A stretch of 64,000 nt of DNA, taken from contig DASVPY010000052.1 in the NCBI GenBank assembly GCA_036389395.1, positions 1 to 64,000 of the forward strand. Reading direction: 5' to 3'. The translations under genes and the position numbers were made by a program. Under the pieces are notes generated by a model, which saw nothing but the letters and a program-made list of their open reading frames with translations, did no database searches and had not been told where the DNA came from. Of this stretch, positions 17,402-25,927 are shown piece after piece (positions within the stretch are counted from its first letter, which is position 1; the number at the start of each line of letters is the position of its first letter). This stretch comes from QHXQ01 sp036389395. Its GTDB lineage: Bacteria; Acidobacteriota; Blastocatellia; Pyrinomonadales; Pyrinomonadaceae.

Positions 17402-18001
17402 ATGGCAAGCGCACGCGAGAGCACAGAGGACGCACCGGCGCGCGAGCCGGCGCTCGACGACCTACAGCAACGCTCCGAAGCGGCCCGCGCCTCGCTCGCG
17501 CAGACCGTGGACGAGATCAAAGAGACGCTCACAGAGCAGTACGAGTCGGTGCGCGAGACTGTCGCGGAAACGCTGGACTGGCGCGCCCAGTACCGCAAGC
17601 ACCAGCTAGAGTGGACGCTCGCCGCCCTCGCCCTCGGCTTCGTCGCCGGCTACGGTCTCACCGGCGCGCTCGGCGGCAAAAAGTTCTTCAAGCGCCTCCG
17701 CAAAGAACTCGGCCACGCGGGCGACAACCTCTCCGACGGCTTCGCCGCCCTCGCCAAACAATTCGGCGACCGCTTCGGCCACATAGAAGCACTGATCCCG
17801 CCCGCCCTCCTCGCCACCCTCGCACCCGTCTTACGGGGCGTGCTCAAGGACTTGATCAAGTCGAGTTTAAGCGACTGGCTTTCCGGTCTGGACACCGGCG
17901 GCGACCGCGGGGGCGCGAAGCGCAAAAAGAAAAAGTCCGGCGCGAAGAAGAAGGCCAAGCGCAAAGCCAAGGCCGCGAAGCCGTCGCATGCTACCGTCTG
18001 A
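17402..18001 (+). CDS. YqjD/DUF3618-like membrane protein with Lys-rich tail
   Basis: A 199-residue protein if started at ATG 17402. A GTG at 17366 overlapping the previous stop (GTGA) would add 12 residues. Residues 15-60 form a coiled helical stretch (ARASLAQTVDEIKETLTEQY), then comes a glycine-rich hydrophobic helix (WTLAALALGFVAGYGLTGAL), an amphipathic middle and a tail rich in KKKKSGAKKKAKRKAKAAK. The helix-plus-anchor design resembles ElaB/YqjD/DUF3618 proteins, some of which tether ribosomes to the membrane. A ribosome or nucleic-acid tether role here is a guess from the charge. Confidence 0.65.
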   Translation: MASARESTEDAPAREPALDDLQQRSEAARASLAQTVDEIKETLTEQYESVRETVAETLDWRAQYRKHQLEWTLAALALGFVAGYGLTGALGGKKFFKRLRKELGHAGDNLSDGFAALAKQFGDRFGHIEALIPPALLATLAPVLRGVLKDLIKSSLSDWLSGLDTGGDRGGAKRKKKKSGAKKKAKRKAKAAKPSHATV

Positions 18002-18101
18002 GCGCGCGGGTCAATTCTGCGTCGGCCGCTCTCCTTATACGAAGGTCGTTCGCGTTGACGGCTATACGTGACTCACGTACAATTTAAACCCTAAATCAAC
18101 T

Positions 18102-18125
18102 CTGGGTGGGCTGCGGCTCACCCAG
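18102..18125 (+). other. hairpin upstream of the NYN gene
   Basis: CTGGGTG and CACCCAG pair around a 10-nt loop. It is stacked directly upstream of the stronger terminator-like hairpin at 18129, so the two make a tandem structured leader. Confidence 0.6.
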
Positions 18126-18128
18126 ACC

Positions 18129-18159
18129 CCTCCGGGTTGCGACCCGGAGGTTTTATTTT
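18129..18159 (+). terminator. Rho-independent terminator-like hairpin before the NYN gene
   Basis: CCTCCGGGT and ACCCGGAGG pair around TGCG and are followed by TTTTATTTT. It has the shape of an intrinsic terminator. It lies about 10 nt before the start codon of the NYN gene, so it either ends the upstream Lys-rich operon or attenuates the NYN gene. Confidence 0.7.
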
Positions 18160-18169
18160 GTGCGAAGAT

Positions 18170-18814
18170 ATGAATCGTACAACTTTCCCGATTGACGGCT
18201 TCAATCTTTACCACTCCGTAAAAAATGCCAGCGTTGATCTCGGATTGAATGGCGCGGGCACGCGCTGGCTCGACATTCATTCCATGTGCAACTCTTACCT
18301 CCACGCCATCGGCAATAACGCACAAACCGTCGGCGTTTACTATTTCTCCGCCCTCGCCAGGCACATCGAGGCGTTTAAGCCCGACGTAGTCGCACGGCAC
18401 AAAACGTACATCGAGTGTCTCGAAGCCACGGGCGTTGCGGTCGAGCTGGCGCGGTTCAAAAAGAAGAGAGTTCAATGCCCGCACTGTAACCAGGCTATTA
18501 ACAGGCACGAGGAGAAGGAGACTGATGTCGCCATCGCCGCGAAGTTGCTTGAGCTACTCTTTTCGGATCAGTGTGACACGGCCGCAATCATAACCGGGGA
18601 TACGGATATCGTGCCTGCCGTGAAGACTGCGCAGCGTTTGTTCCCGCAAAAGCAGATAGTATTTCTCCTCCCGTATAAAAGGCATAACCAGGAGTTGGCG
18701 AAACTGGCGGCCAAGCATATCGAAATCAAAAAGGAAACATACGCGCGGCACCAACTCCCTGATCCTTTCGTAACAGCTAAAGGTAAAAAGCTTTTCAAGC
18801 CGGCGGCGTGGTAA
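18170..18814 (+). CDS. NYN-domain ribonuclease-like protein (LabA/DUF88)
   Basis: A 214-residue PIN-like NYN protein. It has the conserved early Asp in IDGFNLYHS, the basic and Cys-containing CPHCNQ segment in the middle, then KETDVAIAAKLLELLF and ITGDTDIVPAV, which supply the acidic residues that bind metal in this fold. Such proteins are RNases or RNA-processing factors, and many occur near defence genes. The start at ATG 18170 is chosen because the frame upstream runs through the terminator-like hairpin. GC content is visibly lower than in the flanking genes, which suggests recent transfer. Confidence 0.8.
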   Translation: MNRTTFPIDGFNLYHSVKNASVDLGLNGAGTRWLDIHSMCNSYLHAIGNNAQTVGVYYFSALARHIEAFKPDVVARHKTYIECLEATGVAVELARFKKKRVQCPHCNQAINRHEEKETDVAIAAKLLELLFSDQCDTAAIITGDTDIVPAVKTAQRLFPQKQIVFLLPYKRHNQELAKLAAKHIEIKKETYARHQLPDPFVTAKGKKLFKPAAW

Positions 18815-18891
18815 AATCAGCGCCGCGACTAACAGTTCCTTCCAGCCGACCCGGCTTGGCTTAACTTCTATAGACAAGGCGGTGCTTGCCG

Positions 18892-21027
18892 ATGGCGACG
18901 AATGCAGCGGTACATATCCCAAAACAAGATGCGACGGCCGCGGCGGCGCGGGTGGAGTTGCCGGCTGATCTGTTGCACCAGCGGGAGCTGTTGTTGAATC
19001 GGGAGCTGAGTTGGTTGGAGTTCAACCGGCGGGTGTTGGAGGAGGCGCTGGACGGGAGTCAGCCGTTGCTTGAGCGGTTGAAGTTTCTGGCGATCTTCTC
19101 GACGAACCTGGACGAGTTCTTCATGATCCGCGTGTCGGGGTTGAAGGAGGAGATGGAGGAGGAGGTCTCGGAGCCGTCGCCGGACGGGCTGACGCCGGCC
19201 GAGCAGTTGCAGGAGTTGAGCCGGCGGCTGCGCCCCGTGTTGGCCGAACACATGCGCTGCCTGCGCGAAGACGTGTTGCCCGCGCTCGCCGCCGAGGGCA
19301 TCACCATCACGCCTTACGCGCAACTTAAAGCCGAAGAGCGGCGCGCGCTCGCCGCCTACTTCGCCGAGCAGGTCTTTCCGATCCTGACGCCGCAGGCGGT
19401 CGATCCCGGCCACCCGTTCCCTTACATCTCGAACCTGAGCCTCAACCTCGGCTTGATGGTCGAGCCGGAGCCGGCGGCCGACGGCAAGACGCCCAAGTGC
19501 GAGCCGCGCTTCGTCCGCATCGAAGTGCCGCTCTCCGTGTCGCGGCTCGTGCCGCTCGACGAGTCGCGCACGCGCTACACGTTCCTCGGCGATCTGATCG
19601 CGGCGAACGTCGCGGCGCTCCTGCCCGGTATGCGCACGGGGCGCTGCCACCTCTTCCGCATCACGCGCGACGCCGACATAGAGATACGCGAGGACGAGGC
19701 GGGCGACCTCTTGCGCGTCATCGAGCAGCAGGTGCGCCGCCGCCGCTTCGGCACGGCCGTGCGGCTGGAAGTCACGGCCAGTATGCCCGCCGAGATGGTC
19801 AACTACCTGACCGCGGCGCTGGAACTCACGCCCGACGACGTGTACGTCGTGGACGGGCCGCTCAACGTGCCCGACCTGATGGCGCTCTACGAGCTGCCGC
19901 GCGCCGAGTTGAAAGACAAGCCGATGCAGACGGTCGTGCCCGCGCAACTCGCGCGCGGCGCGTCCGCCTTCGACGCCATCCGGCGGCGCGACATCCTCCT
20001 GCACCACCCGTACACGTCGTATTCGACCGTCACCGACTTCATCGAGACGGCGGCGCGCGACTCTCAGGTGCTCGCCATCAAGATGTGCCTGTACCGCACG
20101 GGGCGCAACTCGCCCATCGTGCGCGCGCTGATGCAGGCGAGCGAGCTGGGCAAGCAGGTCGCCGTGCTCGTCGAGCTGAAGGCGCGCTTCGACGAGGAGA
20201 ACAACATCGAGTGGGCGCGGCAGTTGGAGCGCGCGGGCGTCCACGTCGTCTACGGCGTGCTCGGTCTAAAAACGCACTGCAAGGTCGCGCTCATCGTGCG
20301 CCGCGAGGACGGGCAGTTGCGCCGCTACGTCCACCTCGCCACCGGCAACTACAACCCGACCACCTCGCGCGTCTACACAGACCTCGGGCTGTTGACGATA
20401 GACCCGGAGATCGGCGCGGACGTGACCGACCTGTTCAACTTCCTGACCGGCTACGCGCGCCACACCAGCTTTCGCCAACTGCTGGTCGCGCCCGTCAACC
20501 TGAAGGCGCGTCTGCTCGCGCTCATCGCGCGCGAGCGCGACCACGCGCGCGCGGGCCGGGCCGCGCGCATCGTCGCCAAGATCAACAGCCTGACCGACCT
20601 GTCCATCATCCGCGCGCTCTACGAGGCCTCGCAGGCCGGCGTCGAGATCGATCTCGTCGTCCGCGGCGTCTGCATGCTGCGCCCCGGCGTGGCCGGGCTG
20701 TCCGAGACGATCCGCGTGCGCTCCGTCGTCGGCCGCTTCCTCGAACACAGCCGCGTCTACTACTTCCTGAACGGCGGCGCGGAGGAGGTCTACATCGGCA
20801 GCGCCGACTGGATGCAGCGCAACCTTGAGCGCCGCGTCGAGGTCGTCGCGCCCGTCCGCAACCCAGACCTGCGGCGCTGGCTCAAGGACGAGCTGCTCGC
20901 CGTCTACCTGCGCGACAACGTGAAGGCCCGCCGCCTCAACGCCGACGGCACGCACGAGCGCATCGCGCCCGGCCCGGACGAGCCGCACGTCAACTGCCAA
21001 CTCCACTTCGCCGGGCAGGTCGTCTGA
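18892..21027 (+). CDS. ppk1: polyphosphate kinase Ppk1
   Basis: A 711-residue Ppk1 that reversibly transfers the gamma-phosphate of ATP to polyphosphate. Start ATG 18892 is preferred over a TTG two codons earlier. The N-domain carries LNRELSWLEFNRRVLEEA and FFMIRVSGLKEE. The two PLD-like C-domains carry VLIKMCLYRTG-type strands, LKTHCK with the autophosphorylated His462, HLATGNYN, and IGSADWMQRNLERRVE. The length is typical. There is no ppx nearby. A B-type palindrome follows the gene. Confidence 0.97.
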   Translation: MATNAAVHIPKQDATAAAARVELPADLLHQRELLLNRELSWLEFNRRVLEEALDGSQPLLERLKFLAIFSTNLDEFFMIRVSGLKEEMEEEVSEPSPDGLTPAEQLQELSRRLRPVLAEHMRCLREDVLPALAAEGITITPYAQLKAEERRALAAYFAEQVFPILTPQAVDPGHPFPYISNLSLNLGLMVEPEPAADGKTPKCEPRFVRIEVPLSVSRLVPLDESRTRYTFLGDLIAANVAALLPGMRTGRCHLFRITRDADIEIREDEAGDLLRVIEQQVRRRRFGTAVRLEVTASMPAEMVNYLTAALELTPDDVYVVDGPLNVPDLMALYELPRAELKDKPMQTVVPAQLARGASAFDAIRRRDILLHHPYTSYSTVTDFIETAARDSQVLAIKMCLYRTGRNSPIVRALMQASELGKQVAVLVELKARFDEENNIEWARQLERAGVHVVYGVLGLKTHCKVALIVRREDGQLRRYVHLATGNYNPTTSRVYTDLGLLTIDPEIGADVTDLFNFLTGYARHTSFRQLLVAPVNLKARLLALIARERDHARAGRAARIVAKINSLTDLSIIRALYEASQAGVEIDLVVRGVCMLRPGVAGLSETIRVRSVVGRFLEHSRVYYFLNGGAEEVYIGSADWMQRNLERRVEVVAPVRNPDLRRWLKDELLAVYLRDNVKARRLNADGTHERIAPGPDEPHVNCQLHFAGQVV

Positions 21028-21050
21028 GGGTTGCGTGTGGCGCGCGGTCG

Positions 21051-21136
21051 GTCTCACACGGAGGACACAGAGGTCACACGGAGGACACAGTAAAGAACAC
21101 TGTGTACTCTGTGCCTCCTCTGTGTCCTCCGTGTTG
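21051..21136. repeat. intergenic palindrome, type B (copy 1)
   Basis: Arms of tandem CACACGGAGGACACAGAGG units (21053-21091) and their complement (21099-21135) meet at AAAGAAC. It lies between ppk1 and the GNAT gene. Confidence 0.88.
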
Positions 21137-21173
21137 ATCTGATTGCCCGCTACACTCAACCACCGACAAACAC

Positions 21174-21710
21174 ATGCAACGGCAGGTTACGACTTACTAC
21201 CTTGAGATGACCGACCCGCGGGAGTTGCGCCAGGCGCGCGCGGCCGCGTTGGAGGTGCGCCGCGCGGGCGTCGTCGCGCCGGAGTTGAACCGCTTCCTCT
21301 ACACCGCGGTCGGCGGCGACTGGTACTGGACGGATCGGCTGCCCTGGTCTTATCAGCAGTGGCTCGATTACCTCGCGCGCCCAGAGGTCGAGACGTGGGT
21401 CGGCTACGTGGACGGCACGCCCGCCGGCTACTTCGAGCTGGAAACGCAGCCCGGCGGCGACGTGGAGTTGGCCTACTTCGGTCTGCTGCCGCAGTTCACG
21501 GGGCGCGGCTTCGGCGGGTTGTTGCTGACGCGGGCCGTGGAGCGCGCGTGGGCGCTCGGCGCGCGCCGCGTCTGGCTCCACACCTGCACGCTCGACGCGC
21601 CGGTCGCGCTCGCCGCTTATCAAGCGCGCGGCTTCCGCGTCTACCGCGAAGAGACCGAAACGAAAGAGCTGCCCGAACGCGCGCCCGGCCCCTGGCCCGG
21701 CGCGCGCTAG
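21174..21710 (+). CDS. GNAT-family N-acetyltransferase
   Basis: A 178-residue acetyltransferase. Core GNAT features are GYVDGTPAGYFELE (beta strands 2-4), the acetyl-CoA loop LLPQFTGRGFGGLLLTRAVE with the R/Q-x-x-G-x-G/A pattern, and the C-terminal APVALAAYQARGFRVYREE. The early segment VVAPELNRFLYTAVGGDWYW is typical of a subgroup found widely in Proteobacteria and Acidobacteria with unknown substrate. The start codon lies shortly after the type B palindrome and has no clear ribosome site. Confidence 0.88.
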   Translation: MQRQVTTYYLEMTDPRELRQARAAALEVRRAGVVAPELNRFLYTAVGGDWYWTDRLPWSYQQWLDYLARPEVETWVGYVDGTPAGYFELETQPGGDVELAYFGLLPQFTGRGFGGLLLTRAVERAWALGARRVWLHTCTLDAPVALAAYQARGFRVYREETETKELPERAPGPWPGAR

Positions 21711-21747
21711 CGCGGCTGTGGGTTGAGTTTGTCCGGCGCTTAATTCA

Positions 21748-21825
21748 ACACAGAGGACACAGAGTTAGCACAGAGGACACAGTTAATATTCTGTGTCCTC
21801 TGTGCTAACTCTGTGTCCTCTGTGT
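21748..21825. repeat. perfect 35-bp-arm palindrome, type B (copy 2)
   Basis: The left arm 21748-21782 and right arm 21791-21825 are exact reverse complements over 35 bp with an 8-nt loop, TTAATATT. The arms consist of two CACAGAGGA units separated by GTTAG. It lies between the convergent GNAT and NDH-2 genes and could terminate both. Confidence 0.95.
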
Positions 21826-21859
21826 GAGACCGGCCACACGCCACGCTCAACCGCACAGG

Positions 21860-23215
21860 CTAGACGCCGGCCTGCGCCGTCTGCGCCCGCGCGGCGCGCG
21901 CCGGGCGCGGCTCTAAGACGTGCGCGGGCGGCGGCTCGGCGTGCGAGACGACGGGCGCGCGCACGGTCAGGAATTGCACGAGGTCTTTCGTGAACAGCAG
22001 GTCGAGCGTCCAGTCCAACGCGACGCGCACCTTCTTCTCGAAGCGCGGCAGCTTCGACAGGTAGATCGTGCGCCACAGCCACCACGCGACGAAGCCCGAA
22101 AAGTTGACGCCCATGATCTGCGCCACGCCCGTCCGCCGCCCAATGGCCGCCAGCAGCCCGATGGTCTTAAAGCGGAACGGCTTCGGCCGCCCGCCGCGCA
22201 CCGCCGCCGTGATGTTCTCCGCCAGCACGCGCCCCGCGCGGATGGCGTGCTGCGCCGTCGGCGGGTAGGGCTTACCTTCGGGGTCGGGCGCGGCCGCGCA
22301 GTCGCCCACGGCCCAGACGCCGGGGTGGCCCGGCACGGCCAGAAAAGCGTCGGTCACGACGCGCCCGCGCGCCCGCGCGCACGGCAGCGTGTCGAGCAGC
22401 GGGTGCGGCGACGTGCCCGCCGTCCAGACGAGCGTGTTCGTCTCGATGACCGTACCGTCGCTCAGCGTCACCTCGCGCTCCGTCACCGCCGCCACCTTCG
22501 TCCGCGGGTGAATCTCCACCTCGCGCCCGGCCAGTTTCCCCTGCGCGTAGCGGCCGAGTTTGTCGCCCAACTCCGGCAAGATCACTTCGCCCGGATGCAC
22601 GAGCACGACGCGCAGCATCTCTGCCGTCAGGTGCGGGTAGAACTCGACCGCTTCGCGCAGGAAGTCGTTCATGCCGGCGATGGTCTCGACCCCGGCGAAG
22701 CCGCCGCCCGCGACGACGAAGTTCAGCAGCGGCGCGCGCTTCTGCGGGCAGCACTCGAAGTCAGCCTCTTCGAGATTAGCGATCATGTGGTTGCGCAGCG
22801 CGATGGCGTCGCCCAAAGTCTTCATCGTCAGGGCGCGCTCGGCGAGACCGGGCAGCCCGTAGAAGTTCGTGATCGAGCCGAGCGCGAGGACGAGGTGGTC
22901 GTACTCAAGCTCGTGATGGTGGTGCTCGTGCCCGTGCGAGACGCCGACGCGCCGCCCCGCGAGGTCTATGAACTCCACGTCGCCGTCGAAGAAGCGGACG
23001 CGGCGCAAGAGCTTGCGGATCGGGTTGACGATGTGCGTCATGTCCAGATCGCTCGCGGCGACCTCGTGCAGCATCGGCGTGAAGAGGAAAAAGTTTTCGT
23101 GGTTGACGAGCGTGATCTCAACGTCGGCGGCGCGCGCCAGGGTCTTCTCCAGGTGCAGCGCCGTGTAGAGACCGCCGAAGCCGCCGCCGAGGATGACGAT
23201 GCGTGTTGTGCTCAT
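21860..23215 (-). CDS. ndh: type II NADH dehydrogenase (NDH-2)
   Basis: A 451-residue FAD-dependent NADH:quinone oxidoreductase. It is a single-subunit, non-proton-pumping entry point to the respiratory chain, bound to the inner membrane. The FAD dinucleotide motif is RIVILGGGFGGLYTALHLEK, with NHENFFLFTPMLHEVAASDL next, the NADH motif is FVVAGGGFAGVE, and GVWAVGDCAAAPD and PPTAQHAIRAG bind FAD and the quinone side. The C-terminal amphipathic helix that docks on the membrane is present (FSGFVAWWLWRTIYLSKLPR), followed by a Pro/Ala tail. It starts at ATG 23215 after AAGAG. A His-rich loop (HGHEHHHHELE) lies in the first third. Confidence 0.95.
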   Translation of the reverse strand: MSTTRIVILGGGFGGLYTALHLEKTLARAADVEITLVNHENFFLFTPMLHEVAASDLDMTHIVNPIRKLLRRVRFFDGDVEFIDLAGRRVGVSHGHEHHHHELEYDHLVLALGSITNFYGLPGLAERALTMKTLGDAIALRNHMIANLEEADFECCPQKRAPLLNFVVAGGGFAGVETIAGMNDFLREAVEFYPHLTAEMLRVVLVHPGEVILPELGDKLGRYAQGKLAGREVEIHPRTKVAAVTEREVTLSDGTVIETNTLVWTAGTSPHPLLDTLPCARARGRVVTDAFLAVPGHPGVWAVGDCAAAPDPEGKPYPPTAQHAIRAGRVLAENITAAVRGGRPKPFRFKTIGLLAAIGRRTGVAQIMGVNFSGFVAWWLWRTIYLSKLPRFEKKVRVALDWTLDLLFTKDLVQFLTVRAPVVSHAEPPPAHVLEPRPARAARAQTAQAGV

Positions 23216-23282
23216 GGCTCTTGATCCTTCCGCCCGGAACGTCTGTGTCTAGCCGCTCGCCGAGAGCGCCGGACAGGACTCA

Positions 23283-23353
23283 CCACCAAGACACGAAGAC
23301 ACGAAGCGAAAACGGACAGACATCTTTGCGCCTTCGTGTCTTCGTGTTTTCGT
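23283..23353. repeat. intergenic palindrome, type D (ACACGAAG units)
   Basis: GACACGAAGACACGAAGCGAAAAC on the left and the complement CTTCGTGTCTTCGTGTTTTCG on the right form a hairpin with a loop of roughly 20 nt. It lies between the NDH-2 start and the DM13 gene end. Confidence 0.75.
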
Positions 23354-23379
23354 TAGCCGTTATTAGTTCGCGCACGCGC

Positions 23380-23862
23380 TTACGACTGCCGGAGCGGCGC
23401 GGTGCCGAAGTTGACGCCGAAGCGTTGGCACCAGATGGTGACGGCTTTGTACTTGTTGAGATCGACGCCCGCGGGCAGTTCGTAGTTCTGATCGCCGATG
23501 TTGCCTTTGAGCGGACTGATCTCGACGAAACCGGCCTGCTTCACCGTGTCGCTGTCGGTGGCGTCGTTGGCGGCGACGAGGTAGACGTGTACGTCGGGGC
23601 CGTTCGACGTTTCAAAGTTGGTCAGGCGGAGCGTCTTCTGCCCGTCGGGCAGTTGGTAGACGGTGGCCGTGCCTTTGGTCTCGTGAGCGACGGCGTGGAA
23701 CTGGCCGGCGGCGACGGCGGCCGGCGCGTTCGCGGCGGCGACGGTCGTCGGAAACTGCTCGTTGACCTGCTGGTTGACGAAGAGCCGCTCGGGGCGGAAG
23801 GCGTACCACGCGCCGCCCAGCACGAGCAGCGCCGCGATGATGACGATCAGTTTGCGTGACAT
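23380..23862 (-). CDS. DM13-domain exported protein
   Basis: A 160-residue protein starting at ATG 23862 with AAGGAGAGG well placed upstream. It has an N-terminal membrane anchor or signal (KLIVIIAALLVLGGAWYAF). The remainder is a DM13 domain: HAVAHETKGTATVYQLPDGQ, LRLTNFETSNGPDVHVYLVA and the Cys-containing end AVTIWCQRFGVNFGTAPL. DM13 is a cytochrome-like fold proposed to act in redox or electron transfer, with the conserved Cys as a possible redox site. It lies downstream of the divergently placed palindrome next to NDH-2, on the same strand but upstream of it in transcription order. Confidence 0.85.
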   Translation of the reverse strand: MSRKLIVIIAALLVLGGAWYAFRPERLFVNQQVNEQFPTTVAAANAPAAVAAGQFHAVAHETKGTATVYQLPDGQKTLRLTNFETSNGPDVHVYLVAANDATDSDTVKQAGFVEISPLKGNIGDQNYELPAGVDLNKYKAVTIWCQRFGVNFGTAPLRQS

Positions 23863-24591
23863 CTCGGTTCCTCTCCTTAAATAGAAAAGCGGTCTGGGTT
23901 GTCGGGTGCTGCCCCGGCGGGCAGCGCTCTCGCTCGTTCGCGCTAGACACACGTCGGCGCGGAAGACAGGAGTCTCCTCTTAACTCCGGCGGCGTGTAAC
24001 GTCTGTGCGAGGTGTTGCTTCGGCCTTACGTCGGCGGCGTGCGAGACGTTGCTCGCGTCTCACGTCGCGCGACGCGCGTTGACTTTCGGTTGTGTAAGAA
24101 CTGTCAGGTCGCGTGCGACCTTGAAGCCTGCTCCGTGCGCTTCACACACGTTAGTCGCGCGCCCGCGTGATTCCTTACAGGAAAATTTTCGCGGGCGCTC
24201 GGCCCGACCGCCGCCAAAAAAATTTTCGCCCGCCGGTAATATCACGCGCGCGCGGCCGCCTTACTCTCTCGAAGTGGCTAGCGAGCTTGTTTGATAAGGA
24301 AGCTTTCATCACGCACACCGGGCGCGGCCCTCGACGAGCCGCGCGACGGCCCTGCAACCGGCCCCGCCCGACTCGGCGCGGGCCCCTACGACTTCGGCGC
24401 TCGCCGGCCGCCGCCGCGGCGGCACGCGAGCCTTAACGGCGACGCCGAGTAATCATCCAGCGAGCACCGGCGGTGCGGGCGGCAGCAGCGGCGCGCGACG
24501 AGCGCCCCTGCGGCCCGCGGGCGGCAGCCTGCCCGCGCCCGCCCCGCCCTTTGATAACCTCGACCCGTTGCTGAAAGGAGCACGTTTCATC
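23863..24591. other. 729-nt intergenic region with AAAATTTT-centred palindrome
   Basis: No gene is credible here; frames on both strands give Arg/Pro-rich translations. The centre (about 24165-24255) is an imperfect palindrome: CGCGTGAT, then GGAAAATTTTCGCGGGCG on the left, and AAATTTTCGCCCGCC then ATCACGCG on the right. The region separates the divergent DM13 and YVTN genes and probably holds both promoters. Confidence 0.5.
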
Positions 24592-25659
24592 ATGTCGCAC
24601 ACGATCATCTCTCATACGGTTCGCCGCCTCGCCGCCCTGGCCCTCCTGGTCTGCGCCGCCGCGTCCGCGCAGACCGCCCGCGCGGCCGGCAACTGCCGGC
24701 TCTTCCAGGCCAACTACAAGTCGAACGACGTGAGCGTCTACGACTGCAACAAGCCGGGGGCAGAGACCCGGATCGCCACCGTGCCCGCGGGCACGGCCCC
24801 CTACGGCATCGCGGCCGATCCGTCGGGCCGCCGCGTCTACGTGGCCAACCACGACAGCGCCAACGTCACGGTCATAGACACGCGCTACAACACGCCCTTC
24901 TACACGGTGCAGGCCGGCAACACGCCGTTCGGCGTGGCGGTCGCGCCCAACGGGCAGCGCCTCTACGTGACCAACTTCTACAGCCAGGACGTGAGCGTCT
25001 ACGACATCAGCAGCCAGAACATGGGGCCGATGCCGCAGCCGGCCACCATCCCCGTGCCGGGTCAGCCCACCGGCATCGCCGTCACGTCCGACAACCACTA
25101 CGCCTACGTCTGCCTCTGGTCGGAAGGGAAGGTCGTCGTCGTCGATCTGCCGACGCGCACCATCGTCAACACCATCACCACGTCGGCCTCGCCGACCGCC
25201 GTCGTCATCTCGCCCGACGGCAAATTCGTCTACGTGGCCCACGAGTTCGACTACGACGTACAGTGGGGGTCGAGCATCTCTGTGCTGAACGGCGCTGATC
25301 CCGTCCACGGCGGGGTGCTGCACAAGTGGGTGCTGCCGACGTACTCCTTCCCGATGGCGCAGCTCGCGCTCTCCGCCAACGGGCGCTACCTCTACGTGCC
25401 GTGCGAGGGCAACGGGCGGGTGCATATGATCGACACGGAGACCGGGCAGATCGTGAAGACGCAGTTCCTCGGCTCCGGCCCCATCGGGGCGGCGCTCTCG
25501 CCCGACAACGGCCGCCTCTTCGTCACCGCCGAGAGCAGCAACTGGCTGCACGTCATGAACAGCGCGTCGCTGGCCGAGTTGACGCCCCAGCCGATCAACG
25601 TCGCGCCCGGACTGCAACCCGGCCCGCTCGTGGCCATAGACGTGCCGACCTGCCCGTGA
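24592..25659 (+). CDS. secreted YVTN beta-propeller protein
   Basis: A 355-residue protein with a signal peptide (RRLAALALLVCAAASAQTAR-A). The start at ATG 24592 has GAAAGGAG 11 nt upstream. The mature part is a seven-bladed propeller of YVTN/NHL type, with repeats such as GIAADPSGRRVYVANHDSAN, GVAVAPNGQRLYVTNFYSQD and AVVISPDGKFVYVAHEFD. Cys residues near both ends (GNCRLF, VYDCNK and the terminal VPTCP) may close the ring. Its ligand and role are unknown. Confidence 0.88.
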   Translation: MSHTIISHTVRRLAALALLVCAAASAQTARAAGNCRLFQANYKSNDVSVYDCNKPGAETRIATVPAGTAPYGIAADPSGRRVYVANHDSANVTVIDTRYNTPFYTVQAGNTPFGVAVAPNGQRLYVTNFYSQDVSVYDISSQNMGPMPQPATIPVPGQPTGIAVTSDNHYAYVCLWSEGKVVVVDLPTRTIVNTITTSASPTAVVISPDGKFVYVAHEFDYDVQWGSSISVLNGADPVHGGVLHKWVLPTYSFPMAQLALSANGRYLYVPCEGNGRVHMIDTETGQIVKTQFLGSGPIGAALSPDNGRLFVTAESSNWLHVMNSASLAELTPQPINVAPGLQPGPLVAIDVPTCP

Positions 25660-25737
25660 CGCCGCGGTGCGGCCGGTTTCGGCGGCGCTTGGCTAAGTGG
25701 GTCACGTTCAGGTTGAGCGCGGCGTGCGGCCGGACTT

Positions 25738-25818
25738 AACACAGAGGGCACAGAGGGGGCACAGAGTTCACAGTAAAAAAACTGTGGCCTCTGTGTCTCC
25801 TCTTGTGCCCTCTGTGTT
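25738..25818. repeat. intergenic palindrome, type B (copy 3)
   Basis: ACACAGAGGGCACAGAGGGG and onward on the left pairs with its complement ending CCCTCTGTGTT on the right, around a poly-A loop. It lies after the YVTN gene. Confidence 0.85.
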
Positions 25819-25927
25819 GCACTAAACCCTCGCCGCCCTCGACCTCGAACTGACCCGCTGCCGGCGCGCGACTGTCGTTGACCTGCGGCCCGCCGTTGTG
25901 TCCGGCCGGGCGAGGTGATAGAAGAAG

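Noticed and set aside
24049..24436. Short open frames on both strands in the DM13-YVTN intergenic region
   Set aside because: Translations are Arg/Pro-rich, overlap each other on both strands and include the palindrome.
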